DNA of 64,000 bases from Emiliania huxleyi CCMP1516 (GCF_000372725.1 NW_005200784.1:756994-820993); one strand, 5' to 3'; shown: positions 9,821 through 19,752, counted from the stretch's first letter. Numbers and translations are program-made. The notes: generated by a model not told the origin, from the sequence alone.

Positions 9821-11524
9821 TCAGGTCTCGCGCCCGCCCGGCGCCGGCCCGGTCCGCACCGCGAGGCAGAGAGGCGCCTCCCCTCCGATGGCGCCGCGCG
9901 AGTACTGGCCGTAGTACACCCTCCGGTCCGCACCCGTGCGGTTGGGCCCGCTGCAGTGCCACAGCCGCGACGAGAAGAGAACGGCGTCGCCCGCCTCGGC
10001 GCACACGTCGACGGCGAGCGCCTCGCCCTCCTCCTCGAGCCAGCGCAGAGTCGCCTCCGACGCGGGCGCCTACAGGCGGCGCGGCGCGCACGTGTCGCGC
10101 GCGCGCCTGGCGTGACCGCTCCGCCAAGGAAACCCGCGCGTCCGCGGCTGCGGAGGGCGGCTGCGGTGCGTCGGAAGGGAGGAGACGCAAGCACCCTATA
10201 GGGTGTGAACACATCAGATCGGAGGCGTGACTCGTCTCGCAGCAGTGGGAAAGAAGCTACGCACGCGGCGGGCTGCCGCCTGCCGTTGCCTCTCTCAAAT
10301 GTGTTCCGGTGCTCGAGATGTGGGGAGATGTGGGGAGATATGGGCAGATGCGTTCTGTGTTCCGGTGCTCGAGGCTGTCCTCCGCAACTAGCCTCCCGCA
10401 ACTAGCCTCCGCAACTAGCCTCCGCAACTAGCCTCCGCAACTAGGCGTGCGACCGTTGGCGGGCGAGACCGTGTCGAGGGGGCACCAGAGGGAAACGTAC
10501 TCCGCCGCCCCGCCGCTGCCGAGCGCGAGGCCCGCCTCGTGTTGCAGCGCCTACAGCGGTGGCAGGAGTGCGCCGAGCGTCACAAGACTGCAGCGCCGCT
10601 CAGAGACAAGAGGGCCTCGTGTGCTGCCGTGCCCAGCCCGTGTGCCACGCCTCGATCTCGCCGGTCTCTCGCCTCTCTCTCGGCGGTCTCTCGGCTGTCT
10701 CTGCCCCGTCCGTGTGCCACGCGAAGCCGCCTCCGCGCCCCGCCGGCTTGACAACGTAGTGCTCGTTGAAGAGGCAGACGGCAAGCTCGGCCGCGGTGTC
10801 GTCTGCGGCGGCGGCGGCGGTCGCGGAGACGGCGGCGGTTTCAGTGGCGGCGGCGGTGGCGTCGGCCTCGGCGGTGGCGGCGTCGTCTGCGGCGGCGGCG
10901 CACGGCGCGGGGCGAAGCGCCTCCGCTGCCAGCGCGGGAAGGGCCTCGAGGGCAATGTGGCGGAGGGGGGCCTGTAGGAGGGCTCCGGGAAGGCTCCGTG
11001 AAGGCTCCGCAGCCGCGCGACACGGGCGGGGGGCGGGCGGGACCGCGTCGGCGGCGGCGGCGCCTCGGTGGGCGAAGTAGGCGGCGGGGTCGACTCGCGC
11101 CGGGTGGCCTTCGGGCGGTGGGCCGGAGGCGGGCACCTCGAGCACGCACTGCTCCTACCGGAAGGTTCCGAGCATTCGGCGGAGGGCTCCGGCGGCGGCC
11201 TCACGACCACACATGTCTGGTCCTCGAGCAAGTCTCCGCCCGCACCCTCGAGCGCCGCCTGCCGCGCAAGCGTGGGCCGAGGTGTGACCGAAGTGTGATC
11301 GGAGTACGGGCCGCTCGAGAGCCGCCTGCAGCGCGTCGCTCTCGCGCCGCAGCGCCGCAACCTCTGCCGGTGCGAGCGCCGACCGCACCACCGCGAACCC
11401 TCTGGCGCGCCACTGCCGCAATAGCTCGGGGGCGAGTCTGCACAGAGGGAGGGCGCGGCGCCGCTTCGCAGGCTCCGCCGCCTAGAGCATCACCACACAC
11501 AGAGAGATGAGGGCGCGACTGCAT
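9821..11524 (-). CDS. Phytanoyl-CoA hydroxylase-like 2OG/Fe(II) dioxygenase
   Basis: Multi-exon minus-strand gene. Secure exons: about 11434-11326 (LAPELLRQWRARGFAVVR), 11258 onward (AALEGAGGDLLEDQTC), a long exon ending at 10705, 10550-10454 and 10069-9821. The long exon carries FNEHYVVKPAGRGGGFAWHT, i.e. the WHxD metal motif. The 10550 exon gives AEYVSLWCPLDTVSPANG. The last exon gives DAVLFSSRLWHCSGPNRTG with the distal His, then RRVYYGQYSRGA. These are the PhyH landmarks in order. A possible first exon starts at ATG 11524. Phase requires one further small exon between 10454 and 10069 that I could not place; it should hold the vLPGSH-type segment. The 67-nt intron 11325-11259 is GC-AG and starts with a copy of the next exon's start. 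The intron after WHTDG holds GAGACC minisatellite units and a second copy of the WHTDG-coding sequence. Substrate unknown. Confidence 0.75.
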
Positions 11525-11964
11525 CGTTCCGTGCTGTCCGCGCCGCGTGTGAAGACACAAGCTGCTGCTACTGCGGACACAGCTGGCTGAAGGAAGTCCT
11601 ACGTGGCTCGAGAGACAGGGGCGGATGGCTCCGCGTCTATGCTCCGCGCGCCTCCTCCGCCTCGCCGCGGGGGAGGGGGGAGCCGCGGGCCCGCCCCGCC
11701 CCGCCCTCCGCAGCGCCCGCCTGCGCCGCGAGTAGCTGCCGGTCGGGCAAGCCGCACCTGCGGGACATGTCTCGGACATGTCTCGGACGTGTCGTGGACG
11801 TGTCCTGCCGGTCAGGCAAGCCGCACCGGTCGCGCAAGCCCTGCGCAAAGTGGGAGCGCTGGCCGCACAGAAAGGTCGGGTAGCGCGCCTGGGGCATGAG
11901 CACGGCGGCTGGAGTGTGCGTGCGATGGGAATGCGGTCGAATACAGTCGAACAGGAGCCGGCTG

Positions 11965-13533
11965 CTAGTTTCCGCATCTGGGGAGCGGCGCAATCGCCCC
12001 CGCCAACAGCACCGCCGGCGCCTCGATGCGCGTGTCGTATCCGGGCATGCAAAAGTAGACGAGGCTCAGCCGCGAGCGCCAGCCTCCGCCGAGCACGCGG
12101 TGGCGCGCCGACCTGCTCGCGGATAGCAACGATTTTTCTAAGGGGGGATAGCCCGCGAGGCGGGAGGGAGCGGCGGCGCGCTCTCTTGAGCAGCCCGTTG
12201 CTCCAGTAGTGCAGGATGTCGCCGACGTTGACGATCAGCGCACCCGGCCGCGCGCCCACGTCCACCCACCCGCCACCCTCTCCGCCGCCGCCCTCCCCGC
12301 CTCCGCCGCCGTCCTCACCGCCGCCGCCGCCCTCGCCGCCGTCGTCGCCATCGCAGAGCACCTGCAGCCCAGAGGCATCGCCGCCCTCGTGGTAGAGCAC
12401 CTGCGAGTGCATGACTGAAGGGCTACGCTCCTCTGACTGGCTGGGGCGGCGGAGGAGCACGTGTCGATGCGCCGCGAGCAGCGTGTCGAACACTGCTGGC
12501 CCGCCACAGCCTGTGCCTCGGCTGTCTCTCTGCTGTCTCTCTGCCGTCTCTCTGCCGTCTCTCTGCCGTCTTGTCTCTCGGCGGGTCTCTCAGCTAGATC
12601 GCGCCGTGAGCGAGGTCGGGTCCGTGTGCGGGCGCACCCGCACCTCTCCTTCGCCCGCCTCGCCCGCCGCCGCAGCCGCGCCTGCCGCCGCCTCGGCGCC
12701 GCCGTTGTCAGCCTCGACGCCGCTGGAAGCCTCGGCGGCCTCGGCGCGGGCCGCCGCTGGCGCCCGTCGGGCCGGGTAGTGCAGCGCGCAGAGGTTCGTG
12801 ACGTGTCTGCGCAGCGCGGCGTCGAAGAAGTCGGGCGGCAGCCGCAGCGCCGCGGCGACGGCGGCGTGCAGGTCGAGGCAGAGGCCCTCGAAGGCGCGGT
12901 AGGCGGCTTCGTACGCGGCGCGGAAGCCGGGCGCGTCCGCCTGGGGATTGGGGTCGGGGGAGTCGGTCAGGGCAGGCGGGTGCGGGCGGATGGGCTCTTG
13001 AGCGTGGTCAAGCAGCAAGAGGGAGGCATCCGCTCAGACAGGAGACTGCGGCTGAGGTGGAGGCTTCTTCCTCTGGCTGGGGGTAGCCACCTCGTCCGGC
13101 CACTGGTTGGCGTCTCCAAAGTAGAGGGCGGCCTCGTCGCTCGGTCCTGCGGCGGGAGAGGAGGCCTCGACATGGGGCGACCTGGCCAGCTCAGTGCAGG
13201 CGGGGACGGACCAGAATAGTATGGGTCGCCCGCCACGAGTGAATCTGCCAGCCGACCGCAAGAGAACTTCTCGTGCAGGTGCGGCGGCCGGACGGCGTTC
13301 ACGCACCCGTCGACCGGGATGAAGCCCTTGCGCGGGTGGGCAACTTTCGACTTTGTGTCCTCGTCCGACTCGAAAAAGGCTCGGGCAACGGACAGCGCGC
13401 CGAGGACCTCGGAGGCGATGCCGTGGTCCGAGAGGTGAAGAAACCCGACGCTGCTGAGCGACGCGCGGAGCGCCTCGAGTGCGGCGGCGTCGCGAGAGCG
13501 GAGGGCCGCCATCGAGACGGATGGGAGCGGCAT
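11965..13533 (-). CDS. Isopenicillin-N-synthase-like 2OG/Fe(II) oxygenase
   Basis: Five exons: 13533-13257, 13146-13091, 12940-12605, 12400 to about 12186, 12112-11965. The N-terminal DIOX_N part reads SLSSVGFLHLSDHGIASEVL and KGFIPVDGCVNAVRPPHLHEKF, then ALYFGDANQWPDE. Exon 3 ends in VRPHTDPTSLT (HxD metal ligands). Exon 4 gives HEGGDASGLQVL, WVDVGARPGALIVNVGDILH and WSNGLLK. Exon 5 gives ARHRVLGGGWRSRLSLVYF with the third His and the RxS 2-oxoglutarate anchor. Intron 1 and 2 are GT-AG and intron 3 is GC-AG. The exon 4/5 junction restores the family text LLKSARHRVL exactly only with a GA donor; a GC donor six bases on gives two extra residues. Exon 4 contains a long Gly/Asp/Glu-rich insert (about 30 residues). 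It lies directly upstream of the PhyH-like gene on the same strand. Substrate unknown. Confidence 0.8.
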
Positions 13534-13768
13534 TGCGACTCGCGATTTCCGCTAAGAATTTTTCGAAAAAAGAAATTCCGGTCCATGTGTGTGGAGACGA
13601 ATTTAACCTTGACTTACCTTACCTTTAATTTGGACAGAGAGAAGAGTAGGTGGACAAGGAGCGTGAGTGAGACTCGAGAGAGCAGGCGGTCCCTAGCAAT
13701 GGCGGAGCGCCTGACGCCGTGACGCGTGAGTACAGACTGGACGCTGCATGCTTCCTAGCACAGACAGC

Positions 13769-14425
13769 TTATTGCGCTGTGTCCGCATGCGCCGTCGTCT
13801 CATAAAGGCCCTCGGGCACGGGCAGCGGCGCTGGCCACGAGGACGGGACCTTCCACGGAAGAGCGAGCCAAGGGTGCTCGCCCGCGAAGCTGTCTTCGGC
13901 TTCGACACGCGCGAGCACGCTCGTGGCATTCATGGCCGTCCGCGGATCGCCGTCCGCTATGTAGCGGCGTGCGAGAGTGAGCGTCTGGTAGCCGCCCTGC
14001 GACGCGCCGTCGTGCAGCTTCCCCAGGGAGACAAAGTCGCCGAACTCGGTGGTGCCGCGCGCAGCGACGCTCGCCCACTCTGGTCCGAAGCACACGGCAA
14101 TGCTGTGCTCTACGTCTTCGTAATCTGCAAGCCCTTCGCCATTGTCGAGCTTGTAGGAGCCGGTGAAGTGAGCGGTCTTCACCTCGCGGTCTTCTTCATC
14201 GACGAGCGACATGAATGGCTGACTACACCTGAGGCTGAACGTGTTAGCGCTCGCCTTGAACTCCGCATCTCTCGGCAGGCCCGCTGCGCTGGCGACCCAC
14301 GTGCCCGTCCACTCAGCGCCGCTGATGGCGCCGCGCCAGTAGAAAATCGGCGTGCGCCAGTCGGAAGGTGGCGCCTTGCGCTTGCGCGCTGCGGCGGAGG
14401 CGGCCGCCTTTCTCTTTGGCGCCAT
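13769..14425 (-). CDS. Uncharacterised protein with basic nuclear-type N-terminus
   Basis: A 218-residue single-exon protein starting at ATG 14425. The first 20 residues (APKRKAAASAAARKRKAPP) form a bipartite basic cluster typical of nuclear import. The rest is a compact domain rich in aromatic residues: TPIFYWRGAISGAEWTGTWV, GLPRDAEFKASANTFSLRC, TAHFTGSYKLDNGEG, TEFGDFVSLGKL and TLARRYIADGDPRTAMNATS, ending with WLALPWKVPSSWP. The alternation of W/F/Y and short polar turns suggests a beta-sandwich. It looks like a real, conserved-type gene (no stops, codon use like its neighbours), but I do not recognise a named family. No partner is suggested by the neighbours. Confidence 0.7.
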   Translation of the reverse strand: MAPKRKAAASAAARKRKAPPSDWRTPIFYWRGAISGAEWTGTWVASAAGLPRDAEFKASANTFSLRCSQPFMSLVDEEDREVKTAHFTGSYKLDNGEGLADYEDVEHSIAVCFGPEWASVAARGTTEFGDFVSLGKLHDGASQGGYQTLTLARRYIADGDPRTAMNATSVLARVEAEDSFAGEHPWLALPWKVPSSWPAPLPVPEGLYETTAHADTAQ

Positions 14426-15165
14426 CGTTTGCGTACGTCGGGAGTGCGTCGTTACTGCGTGAGTCTACGTCCTTTTGAGTTCGTGAAGAGGGTGTTGCAG
14501 CAAGCGTAGAGCACTAGAGATGATGCCTAGCAGCAATCACAAGCCTAGCAGGAAAAGAAATCCATGCGCCAAAAAAAAAACCAACCCAAGAGGGATGGGA
14601 GAACGGCACGCCGATAAAGAAAGAAAGAAAACAGACCATGCAAGGGAGGGATGGGAGGACGGCACGCCGCCACCACACAGCGATTTTCAGTGTATGTAGC
14701 TCTTACGAACATACCCGTAGGTAGGTGAACTGCTGACAGGGTTTGCGATGAGGAGCGATCCAAACGTGGTATTCGGGTCATTAGATCACTACCGCCGAAG
14801 CGCAAGCGCTTGGAGCAAGGGAACCGCCACGTATGGGTCCCAGACTAGCACCCCACCTCGCGGGCCGACGTTCTGGCCCATTTTAAGGAGAATATTCTAT
14901 TTATTCTTTTTGGAGGAGGCGAAGGAGCAACAACAACAGGAGAAGGTGGCGACGCTCGTAGCGAAGGGGGCGGGAGGGTGGCAGCCGGTGGAGCTGAGCG
15001 AGATGCTCGGGCCGCTTTTGGAGAGCGTGGTGGTCTGTGGTGGACGAGCAATTGGCGGACGCGTCCGACGCCTCGGGTTCGGGGTCGAAAAAGCAGCTGC
15101 TGTTCGGGTCCCGGGTGGGGGTTAAAAAGAAAGAAAAAAGACCTTCGCCGAAAAATTCTTGGTCG
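14426..15165. repeat. Intergenic region with dispersed repeats C and D
   Basis: 14580-14690 has two copies of GGGATGGGA(G/A)(G/A)ACGGCACGCC joined by GAAAGAAAGAAAAC; the same unit recurs at 48590-48650 and 48900-49010 (family C). 14686-14780 (CAGCGATTTTCAGTGTATGT and GGTTTGCGATGAGGAGCGAT) recurs inverted at 26872-26950 (family D), with a weaker relative near 34503-34540. GCCGAAGCGCAAGCGCTTGG at 14794-14813 recurs at 57480-57499. Upstream open frames before 15166 are not supported as coding. Confidence 0.7.
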
Positions 15166-15907
15166 ATGGTTCGCGGGAGCTTCCTCATACAGCTCGCGCA
15201 GCTCGCCGCTGTGGCGGCAGCCCGGCTACCCACCCGAACTCCGCCGGCGGTGGCTCGCCCGTCGTGCTTGGCCACTCGGCCGCCCGCGGAAGTCGGAGCC
15301 ACGCCGGCGCTCGCGGCCGCGGAGGAGAGGGCGACCGCGTGGGCGCTGGGTGCGGCGACAGCTATGATGGTGGCGCTGCCGGCGGGTGCGGCAGACGTGG
15401 CGTGGGTGGGTCCGACAAAGGCAGTGCTGTCGCCCCTCTTCGCCGTGTACACGCTCCTCTTCCTCTTCCGCACCGTCCTCTCCTGGTTCCCAAAGTGTGC
15501 CGCACACAGCTCGCCGGCTGGCTGTGGACGCCGCGGACGCCGCCCTAGTCACTCCTTGCGTCTCGCCCGCAGGTACAACCTCAACGCCTTCCCGTACAAC
15601 GTCGCCGCCTGGCCGACGGAGCCGCTGCTGCGAGCCACGCGCCGCCTCATCCCGCCCGTCGCCGGCGTCGACATCACCCCGATCGTGTGGGTGGCTGTGA
15701 TCTCCTTCTTCTCAGAGGCGCGCTCCCTTGCACTCTCCAACCGCCGCCCCTCACTCTCCCGCCACCCTCTGAGAGAGGTCCCCACCCCGACCACCGCTCG
15801 TGCTCGCCGCCACCTCGCCTCATCACCTACCCGGCTGGCTGCCTGCGCAGATCCTGCTCGGGCCGCAGGGCCTCCTCACGATTGTGCAAAAGAAGGGCGG
15901 CTTCTGA
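15166..15907 (+). CDS. YGGT-family (YlmG/Ycf19-like) plastid membrane protein
   Basis: Three exons, 15166-15494, 15573-15717 and 15851-15907, giving 176 residues with all phases matching. Intron 1 is GT-AG; intron 2 is GC-AG (GAG|GCGCGC...CGCAG|ATC). The leader MVRGSFLIQLAQLAAVAAAR followed by a Thr/Pro/Ala-rich stretch is a plausible bipartite plastid presequence, with a further hydrophobic segment ATAMMVALPAGA. The YGGT domain has PLFAVYTLLFLFRTVLSWFP then YNLNAFPYNVAAWPTEPLLR, ATRRLIPPVAGVDITPIVWV and a C-terminal ILLGPQGLLTIVQ, the conserved family order (TM, short loop with W/P, IPP, D.SPI, TM). Homologues act in cytochrome b6 maturation or nucleoid partition in plastids and cell division in bacteria; the exact role here is inference. 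Confidence 0.9.
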
Positions 15908-16339
15908 CGCTGACGCATGTGGCGGTGGCGCACTCCCACCACGCATCCTCTCCCGGCCTCGGTGCTTTCCTGTGGCTCCCTCACTCAGTGCAGACTCGGG
16001 AGTTCTGCGATGAGCAGGCGTGCGACGTGCGACCCGATTGATCATCCGAGATTCGTGCGATCCGAATTCCGATTGATGCGTATACCGTGTGAGCATGCGT
16101 CATGTACTCCTGGGACACCCTACCCCCAATCCGCAGTAGCGCGGAACCGGAAGGGAAACACGCTCAACCAGGCGACGCGCGTGGGCGCGGTGAGCGGATC
16201 CTCGAGGCCGCACCCTCCGCTCCCGATGACAGTTTCGACACCCGAGTCCCGTTCTCGCTCTCGGCCGCACAAAAATAAGAAGGCGCGGGTCGACATGGCG
16301 CGGCGCCGTGCTCGTCGCACCACTCGGCGCCGCTCAGGC
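15908..16339. other. Convergent intergenic region
   Basis: Lies between the YGGT stop and the stop of the minus-strand UVR gene. No gene, repeat or RNA feature is evident. Confidence 0.45.
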
Positions 16340-17035
16340 TCACGCTGGGCCGTCGCGCGCCTCGGTCGCCCGTGCGGCAGCCTCGTCGTCGATGCGCTCC
16401 TTGAGCAGCTTGGCGGCCGCATAGTCCTCGCGATCGATCGCCGCGTCCAGCTCTGCGTAGAGCCGCGAGCGAGAGGAGCCGCCCCGCGGAGGTGCTGCGC
16501 CCCTCCCTCCCGCCTGGCCAGCATACACCTCGACGTACGGGAGGCTTGGTAGCCGCAGGCGGCGCAGCCACGAGGGGCCGCCTCCGCCCGGCTCCGCCGT
16601 CGTGCCTTCGGGCTTGTACTTGCCGTTGTAGAAGGGGTTGTCCTGCTTCTCCTTCATGAGAAAGGCGTTGATGCCCTGCTCGCCGGACGAGACAGACCAC
16701 TGCAGCCAGCCCGCGGCGGCGAGGATGCCGCCAGCTATGAGCACCTCCACGTCGACCGCAGCCGGCGAAGGTGTGCGCCTCGGCCCGCGTGGCAGCGGCA
16801 TGGCGCGAACCGGAAAGTGCAGCGCACGTGCGCACGGAAGCAGCAGCAGCAGCAGCCATTCAAGGCTATGACGCCTTGGCTCGCGGCTCTGGCATGTCCT
16901 GCGAGCAGAATGTTTTGCGAGGCGCGAGAAAGGCTTGTACTGCGCAGAAGAGGAAGACGCCGAAGAAACCGACTGCTGCAACGGTGTGAAGGAGACCGTC
17001 TGTGCTCGGCGCGGCAGTGTCGAGGTCGACGACAT
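16340..17035 (-). CDS. Plastid-type membrane protein with C-terminal UVR motif
   Basis: Open from ATG 17035 to the stop at 16340 (231 residues), though the N-terminal 60 residues are doubtful. A hydrophobic run WLLLLLLPCARALHFPVRAM resembles a signal-plus-transit leader, followed by a TM segment VLIAGGILAAAGWLQWSV. The mature part has GINAFLMKEKQDNPFYNGKY, typical of a plastid-encoded-like thylakoid protein tail, then a Gly-rich linker. It ends in LYAELDAAIDREDYAAAKLL plus KERID, a UVR (UvrB/UvrC) motif, a helical hairpin also found in Clp and plastid proteins. An alternative start is ATG 16804, or a first exon in another frame (see the small ORF at 16866-17045, which overlaps). The role is unknown; a regulatory or scaffold protein in the plastid is inference. 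Confidence 0.65.
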   Translation of the reverse strand: MSSTSTLPRRAQTVSFTPLQQSVSSASSSSAQYKPFSRLAKHSARRTCQSREPRRHSLEWLLLLLLPCARALHFPVRAMPLPRGPRRTPSPAAVDVEVLIAGGILAAAGWLQWSVSSGEQGINAFLMKEKQDNPFYNGKYKPEGTTAEPGGGGPSWLRRLRLPSLPYVEVYAGQAGGRGAAPPRGGSSRSRLYAELDAAIDREDYAAAKLLKERIDDEAAARATEARDGPA

Positions 17036-17045
17036 GCGGCTCCAT
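16866..17045 (-). CDS. Small ORF with one transmembrane segment
   Basis: A 59-residue frame from ATG 17045: MEPHVVDLDTAAPSTDG, then a strongly hydrophobic LLHTVAAVGFFGVFLFCAVQ, then AFLAPRKTF and a short polar tail. The amino-acid content is far more protein-like than that of the overlapping frame, yet the frame stops just where the hydrophobic leader of the UVR gene begins in another frame. It could be a separate tiny membrane protein, an upstream ORF, or a first exon spliced in an unresolved way. Nothing in it identifies a family. Confidence 0.3.
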   Translation of the reverse strand: MEPHVVDLDTAAPSTDGLLHTVAAVGFFGVFLFCAVQAFLAPRKTFCSQDMPEPRAKAS

Positions 17046-17104
17046 ATACACAAAAAGCGACACCTTCGCGAGTAGCGCCGCCGGCCAGGGCAAAAGACGC
17101 AGCA

Positions 17105-17550
17105 GGGTTCCGGCTCCTACCCAGATAGGGGGTCTGTGCCCCACGACTCGCACCAAAACGCCCTCCCTACCTACCTATTGCGGGCGCCAATCGCCAGGCT
17201 CCGTGCCCCACCTACCTACCTATTCCCAGGCCGCGCAGCGAAGCGAAAAAATACCCGTTAGCCCTCTGTGAATACCCGTTAGTCTCGGCTGGCGTCCCAG
17301 CCGCAGGCGACTCGCCTGGCATGGCCCCGTTCCGGCTAACGCGCGGCCCGTCTCCCGCGCAAGCGAAGCGGTTTTTTTTACTTTCACCCCCCCCCCCCCC
17401 ACCCACCCACCCACCACCACCACCACCACCACCACCACCTACCTACCTATTGCGGGGCCCTCTGGGGCGGTCAAAACCGGACCTACCAACCTATTGCATA
17501 GGGTCTAACCGTGGAGAACAGACCCCCTATCTGGGTAGGAGCCGGAACCC
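17105..17550. mobile_element. 446-bp MITE with 33-bp perfect terminal inverted repeats
   Basis: The left end 17105-17137 (GGGTTCCGGCTCCTACCCAG...) is the exact reverse complement of 17518-17550. The interior has CCTACCTACCTATT units, AGCGAAGCG, and homopolymer C and CCA runs. A second copy in opposite orientation occupies 38409-38668 and 40487-40504, split by a Tc1/mariner-type element. No ORF. Non-autonomous DNA transposon; superfamily not identified, and flanks show no clear duplication. Confidence 0.85.
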
Positions 17551-18296
17551 AGGCGAGGGTGATAGGATTCCTACGTCTGTTCCTGGACAGGTACGGGCAG
17601 TGTGAACAACACCTCGTGACCACAACTCCGCAGGCGCCTGTTGATGGGTCCAGGTGATAGCCCTGGATGGGCAATGCATACGCCTAGTTCAGTTGGACCT
17701 CAGATCGCCCGACCGCGTCCCGGTGCTCTGCCGTCGGATTTGTGACGCCGCCGCACCGCGCCGCGGCCGGGGGCCCTCCGCGCTCCGGAGGACGAGGATG
17801 GCCGTGAAGGGACAAGCTCTGGGAGGTAAAGTGTCAGTGTATATATTGTAGAGACCAACCTTGTGCACAATATCTCTCAGTCTAGCTAAGCCAGGGGAGG
17901 CGATGCCGGGGCTGTACAGCAGCTTGATGGTGCTTCGCCGGCGTGCGTCCCGGAGCGGTGCCGGACGGGCGGGTCGTGGGAGGAAAACGAGGGACAGCGC
18001 CGACGGCGCTCTGATTCGACTCTTAACTTCAAACAAAGCCTACCGCACGCGCCGCGACGCGGCGCGTGCGGTAGGCACTCGGGATTTTGTCAGATCGGCG
18101 TGTTCACGCCGGGATCGTGTCCCTCACAATCTGACCAACCATTCGCGGCGACGAGTAGAAGAGGTTGGGCCCGAGGCTGCGAGGCACTCCCTTGCCCGGC
18201 GGGGCGAGGGAACCCTGCTGGGGCGAGCCTCGGCGAGACAGCGTTCAGCTGTTCCCCACAGCAGGCTTGGGGAAGTACCTTGAGGCGAGGCGGATT
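17551..18296. other. Intergenic region with a perfect 39-nt palindrome
   Basis: No gene seen. At 18038-18076 two 19-base arms (GCCTACCGCACGCGCCGCG and its complement) surround a single A at 18057. The rest is G-C rich with a tight run of CGG/CCG around 17745-17790. Confidence 0.6.
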
Positions 18297-19299
18297 TTGC
18301 TCTCTTGAGCACTTGAGCACTGCATAGGGTCGATTCCGCATGGTACGGGACCCCTCGATCGTCTCGCCCTCCCTCGCTGGTGTGTTCATTGGGGGGGGGG
18401 GGGGGGGGTCATAACAAACACGGTACAGGATCGAGGGGACACCTTGTGATTTTTGGGTCAAAATCGTCCCGATTTCATAATGTTCGTTGGTACGTGCATC
18501 CGCGGCGCCCAGCGCGGTGCCAGCGGCTCCCATACCTCTAAGAAGGTGGGGGACGACAGTCGTGGCCTTGTTTTGGACGTTACGTGCCGCCGAAACTTGA
18601 TCACCGATCACCGTCTGAATAGATAAGTCCTATACAACTCTCCAAAGGCCGGTGATCGGTGACCAGGTGATCGGCCGGTGATCATGCAGCTAGTGGGTGG
18701 TGCTCCGGCCACCGTAAGGACGGTCAGGCTACGGTCAGGAAGTAGGTTTGAGTTCACACTCTCCAACACTTAAAATCCCCGTTTGTCGATAAGCGATAAC
18801 GGACAATTCAACACGAATGGTTAGTTACTGCTCGCTGCTCGGCCATGCGGTAGCGTCTGGTGATGCCGCCCCTGCGCGGCTCGCTCGGCAGCAACTGCGC
18901 CGCGCAGCGCAGGTTCGAGGGTCGCGGTGGGTGGGTGCACCGGAAGACGTAGCGGTCGAGAAAGCGCTCAGCGACCGCGTCTCGAGGATGGAGCCGTCGC
19001 GCGGACCCGCCCGGCCGACCGGCAGTAGCAGCAGGCGCCGGAGGGCGCGGGAGGCAGCGGCGACACCTCGGGCCAGAAGCGCGAGCCCTAGGCTGGTGAG
19101 GGGGGCCGCTCATGGGTAAACGGCTCTGGGACTTAGCTAAATCGCGCATCGAAATCGGGACGATTTTGCCAGGGCACCGTCACAAGGTGGCACGCTGCTG
19201 AGAAGCAGTGTCGTCCCCCCTCTCCATCATCTCATGCACATCTCATACAGGGAGACGTCGGCGGCGATGGCGGTGATCGGTGTGACCGATCGAGCTACA
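18297..19299 (-). repeat. Dispersed repeat family A, copy 2, interrupted
   Basis: Inverted relative to copy 1. The part at 18297-18439 and the part at 19190-19299 together match 6597-6782, separated by a 750-bp insertion. It includes an 18-nt G run near 18392-18409 where copy 1 has only a few bases. The 19190-19299 part carries extra sequence not found in copies 1 and 3, so those may be internally deleted derivatives. Confidence 0.75.
18440..19189. mobile_element. 750-bp non-autonomous DNA transposon nested in repeat A
   Basis: Outer terminal repeat CACCTTGTGA (18440-18449) pairs with TCACAAGGTG (19180-19189), and an inner repeat CAAAATCGTCCCGATTTC (18459-18476) pairs with its complement at 19151-19168. 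The spacing between outer and inner parts is the same on both sides. The interior has no transposase. It splits repeat family A, which is continuous in copies 1 and 3, so it is the younger insertion. Confidence 0.75.
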
Positions 19300-19560
19300 A
19301 GAGGAACTTGTTCAGCATGATCAGGGATTCAGGGTGGGCCGAGCAGTTCCTCACTTCCTCAGTGGGTGAGCTTCACACACAGTACACACACACGAGACCT
19401 CGGGCGGGTCTCCCCTTCACCTTTTCGGCTCACGTGGATTCGAACCACCGCCGGGATGGAAGCTTCCTGCTTCCACCTTGAGAAACAGCGCTGCACATTT
19501 GCTCTCTAAACAATCAACACTTGCCGTCTCCCGGCAGCGCCCTCCCTATAAGCCGAGCGG
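19300..19560. other. Spacer with a tRNA-like block
   Basis: On the minus strand GGTGGTTCGAATCCACGTG at about 19435-19455 looks like a tRNA T-arm (B-box), and a GGAAGC...GCTTCC hairpin at about 19466-19485 resembles a type II variable arm. A D-arm and clear anticodon arm could not be drawn, so I do not call a tRNA. Confidence 0.4.
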
Positions 19561-19752
19561 TCAGTAGTCGTCCGGCGGATAGCGAGCCCTCTGGAACGCC
19601 AGGGCGATCCCCTCTGGCACATTGTCCTTCCCCCACCCCGCGCGGACTACGTCGCCATCAAAGTTGGAGGCAATGACGGCGGGCACGCCCGCCTCGAGTA
19701 GCCAGCCAAAGGTGTTGCCGCCGCAGCCCGCCTCCCAGTACGAGAGCATCAC
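19561..19752 (-). pseudogene. Short unidentified coding fragment
   Basis: A 63-residue frame with protein-like text (YWEAGCGGNTFGWLLEAGVP, AVIASNFDGDVVRAGWGKDN, VPEGIALAFQRARYPPDDY). Just upstream in another frame is MSAKAGSGISVMRSDLDAST, ending at TGA 19753-19751. A single frameshift or a tiny intron would join them, so this may be the broken remains of one ORF. Family not recognised. Confidence 0.35.

Noticed and set aside
9821-13533. Operon of two oxygenases
   Set aside because: Both genes have their own spliceosomal introns and first exons; same-strand adjacency alone is no evidence for a shared transcript in a eukaryote.
17690-17800. rRNA large-subunit fragment
   Set aside because: GACCTCAGATC resembles the start of 28S rRNA, but the match does not continue past about 11 nt.
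19430-19555. tRNA gene on the minus strand
   Set aside because: A T-arm-like GGTTCGAATCC and possible acceptor pairing (CGGCTTA with GTGAGCCG) exist, but the span is about 125 nt and no D-arm or anticodon arm can be drawn. More likely a tRNA-derived repeat fragment.
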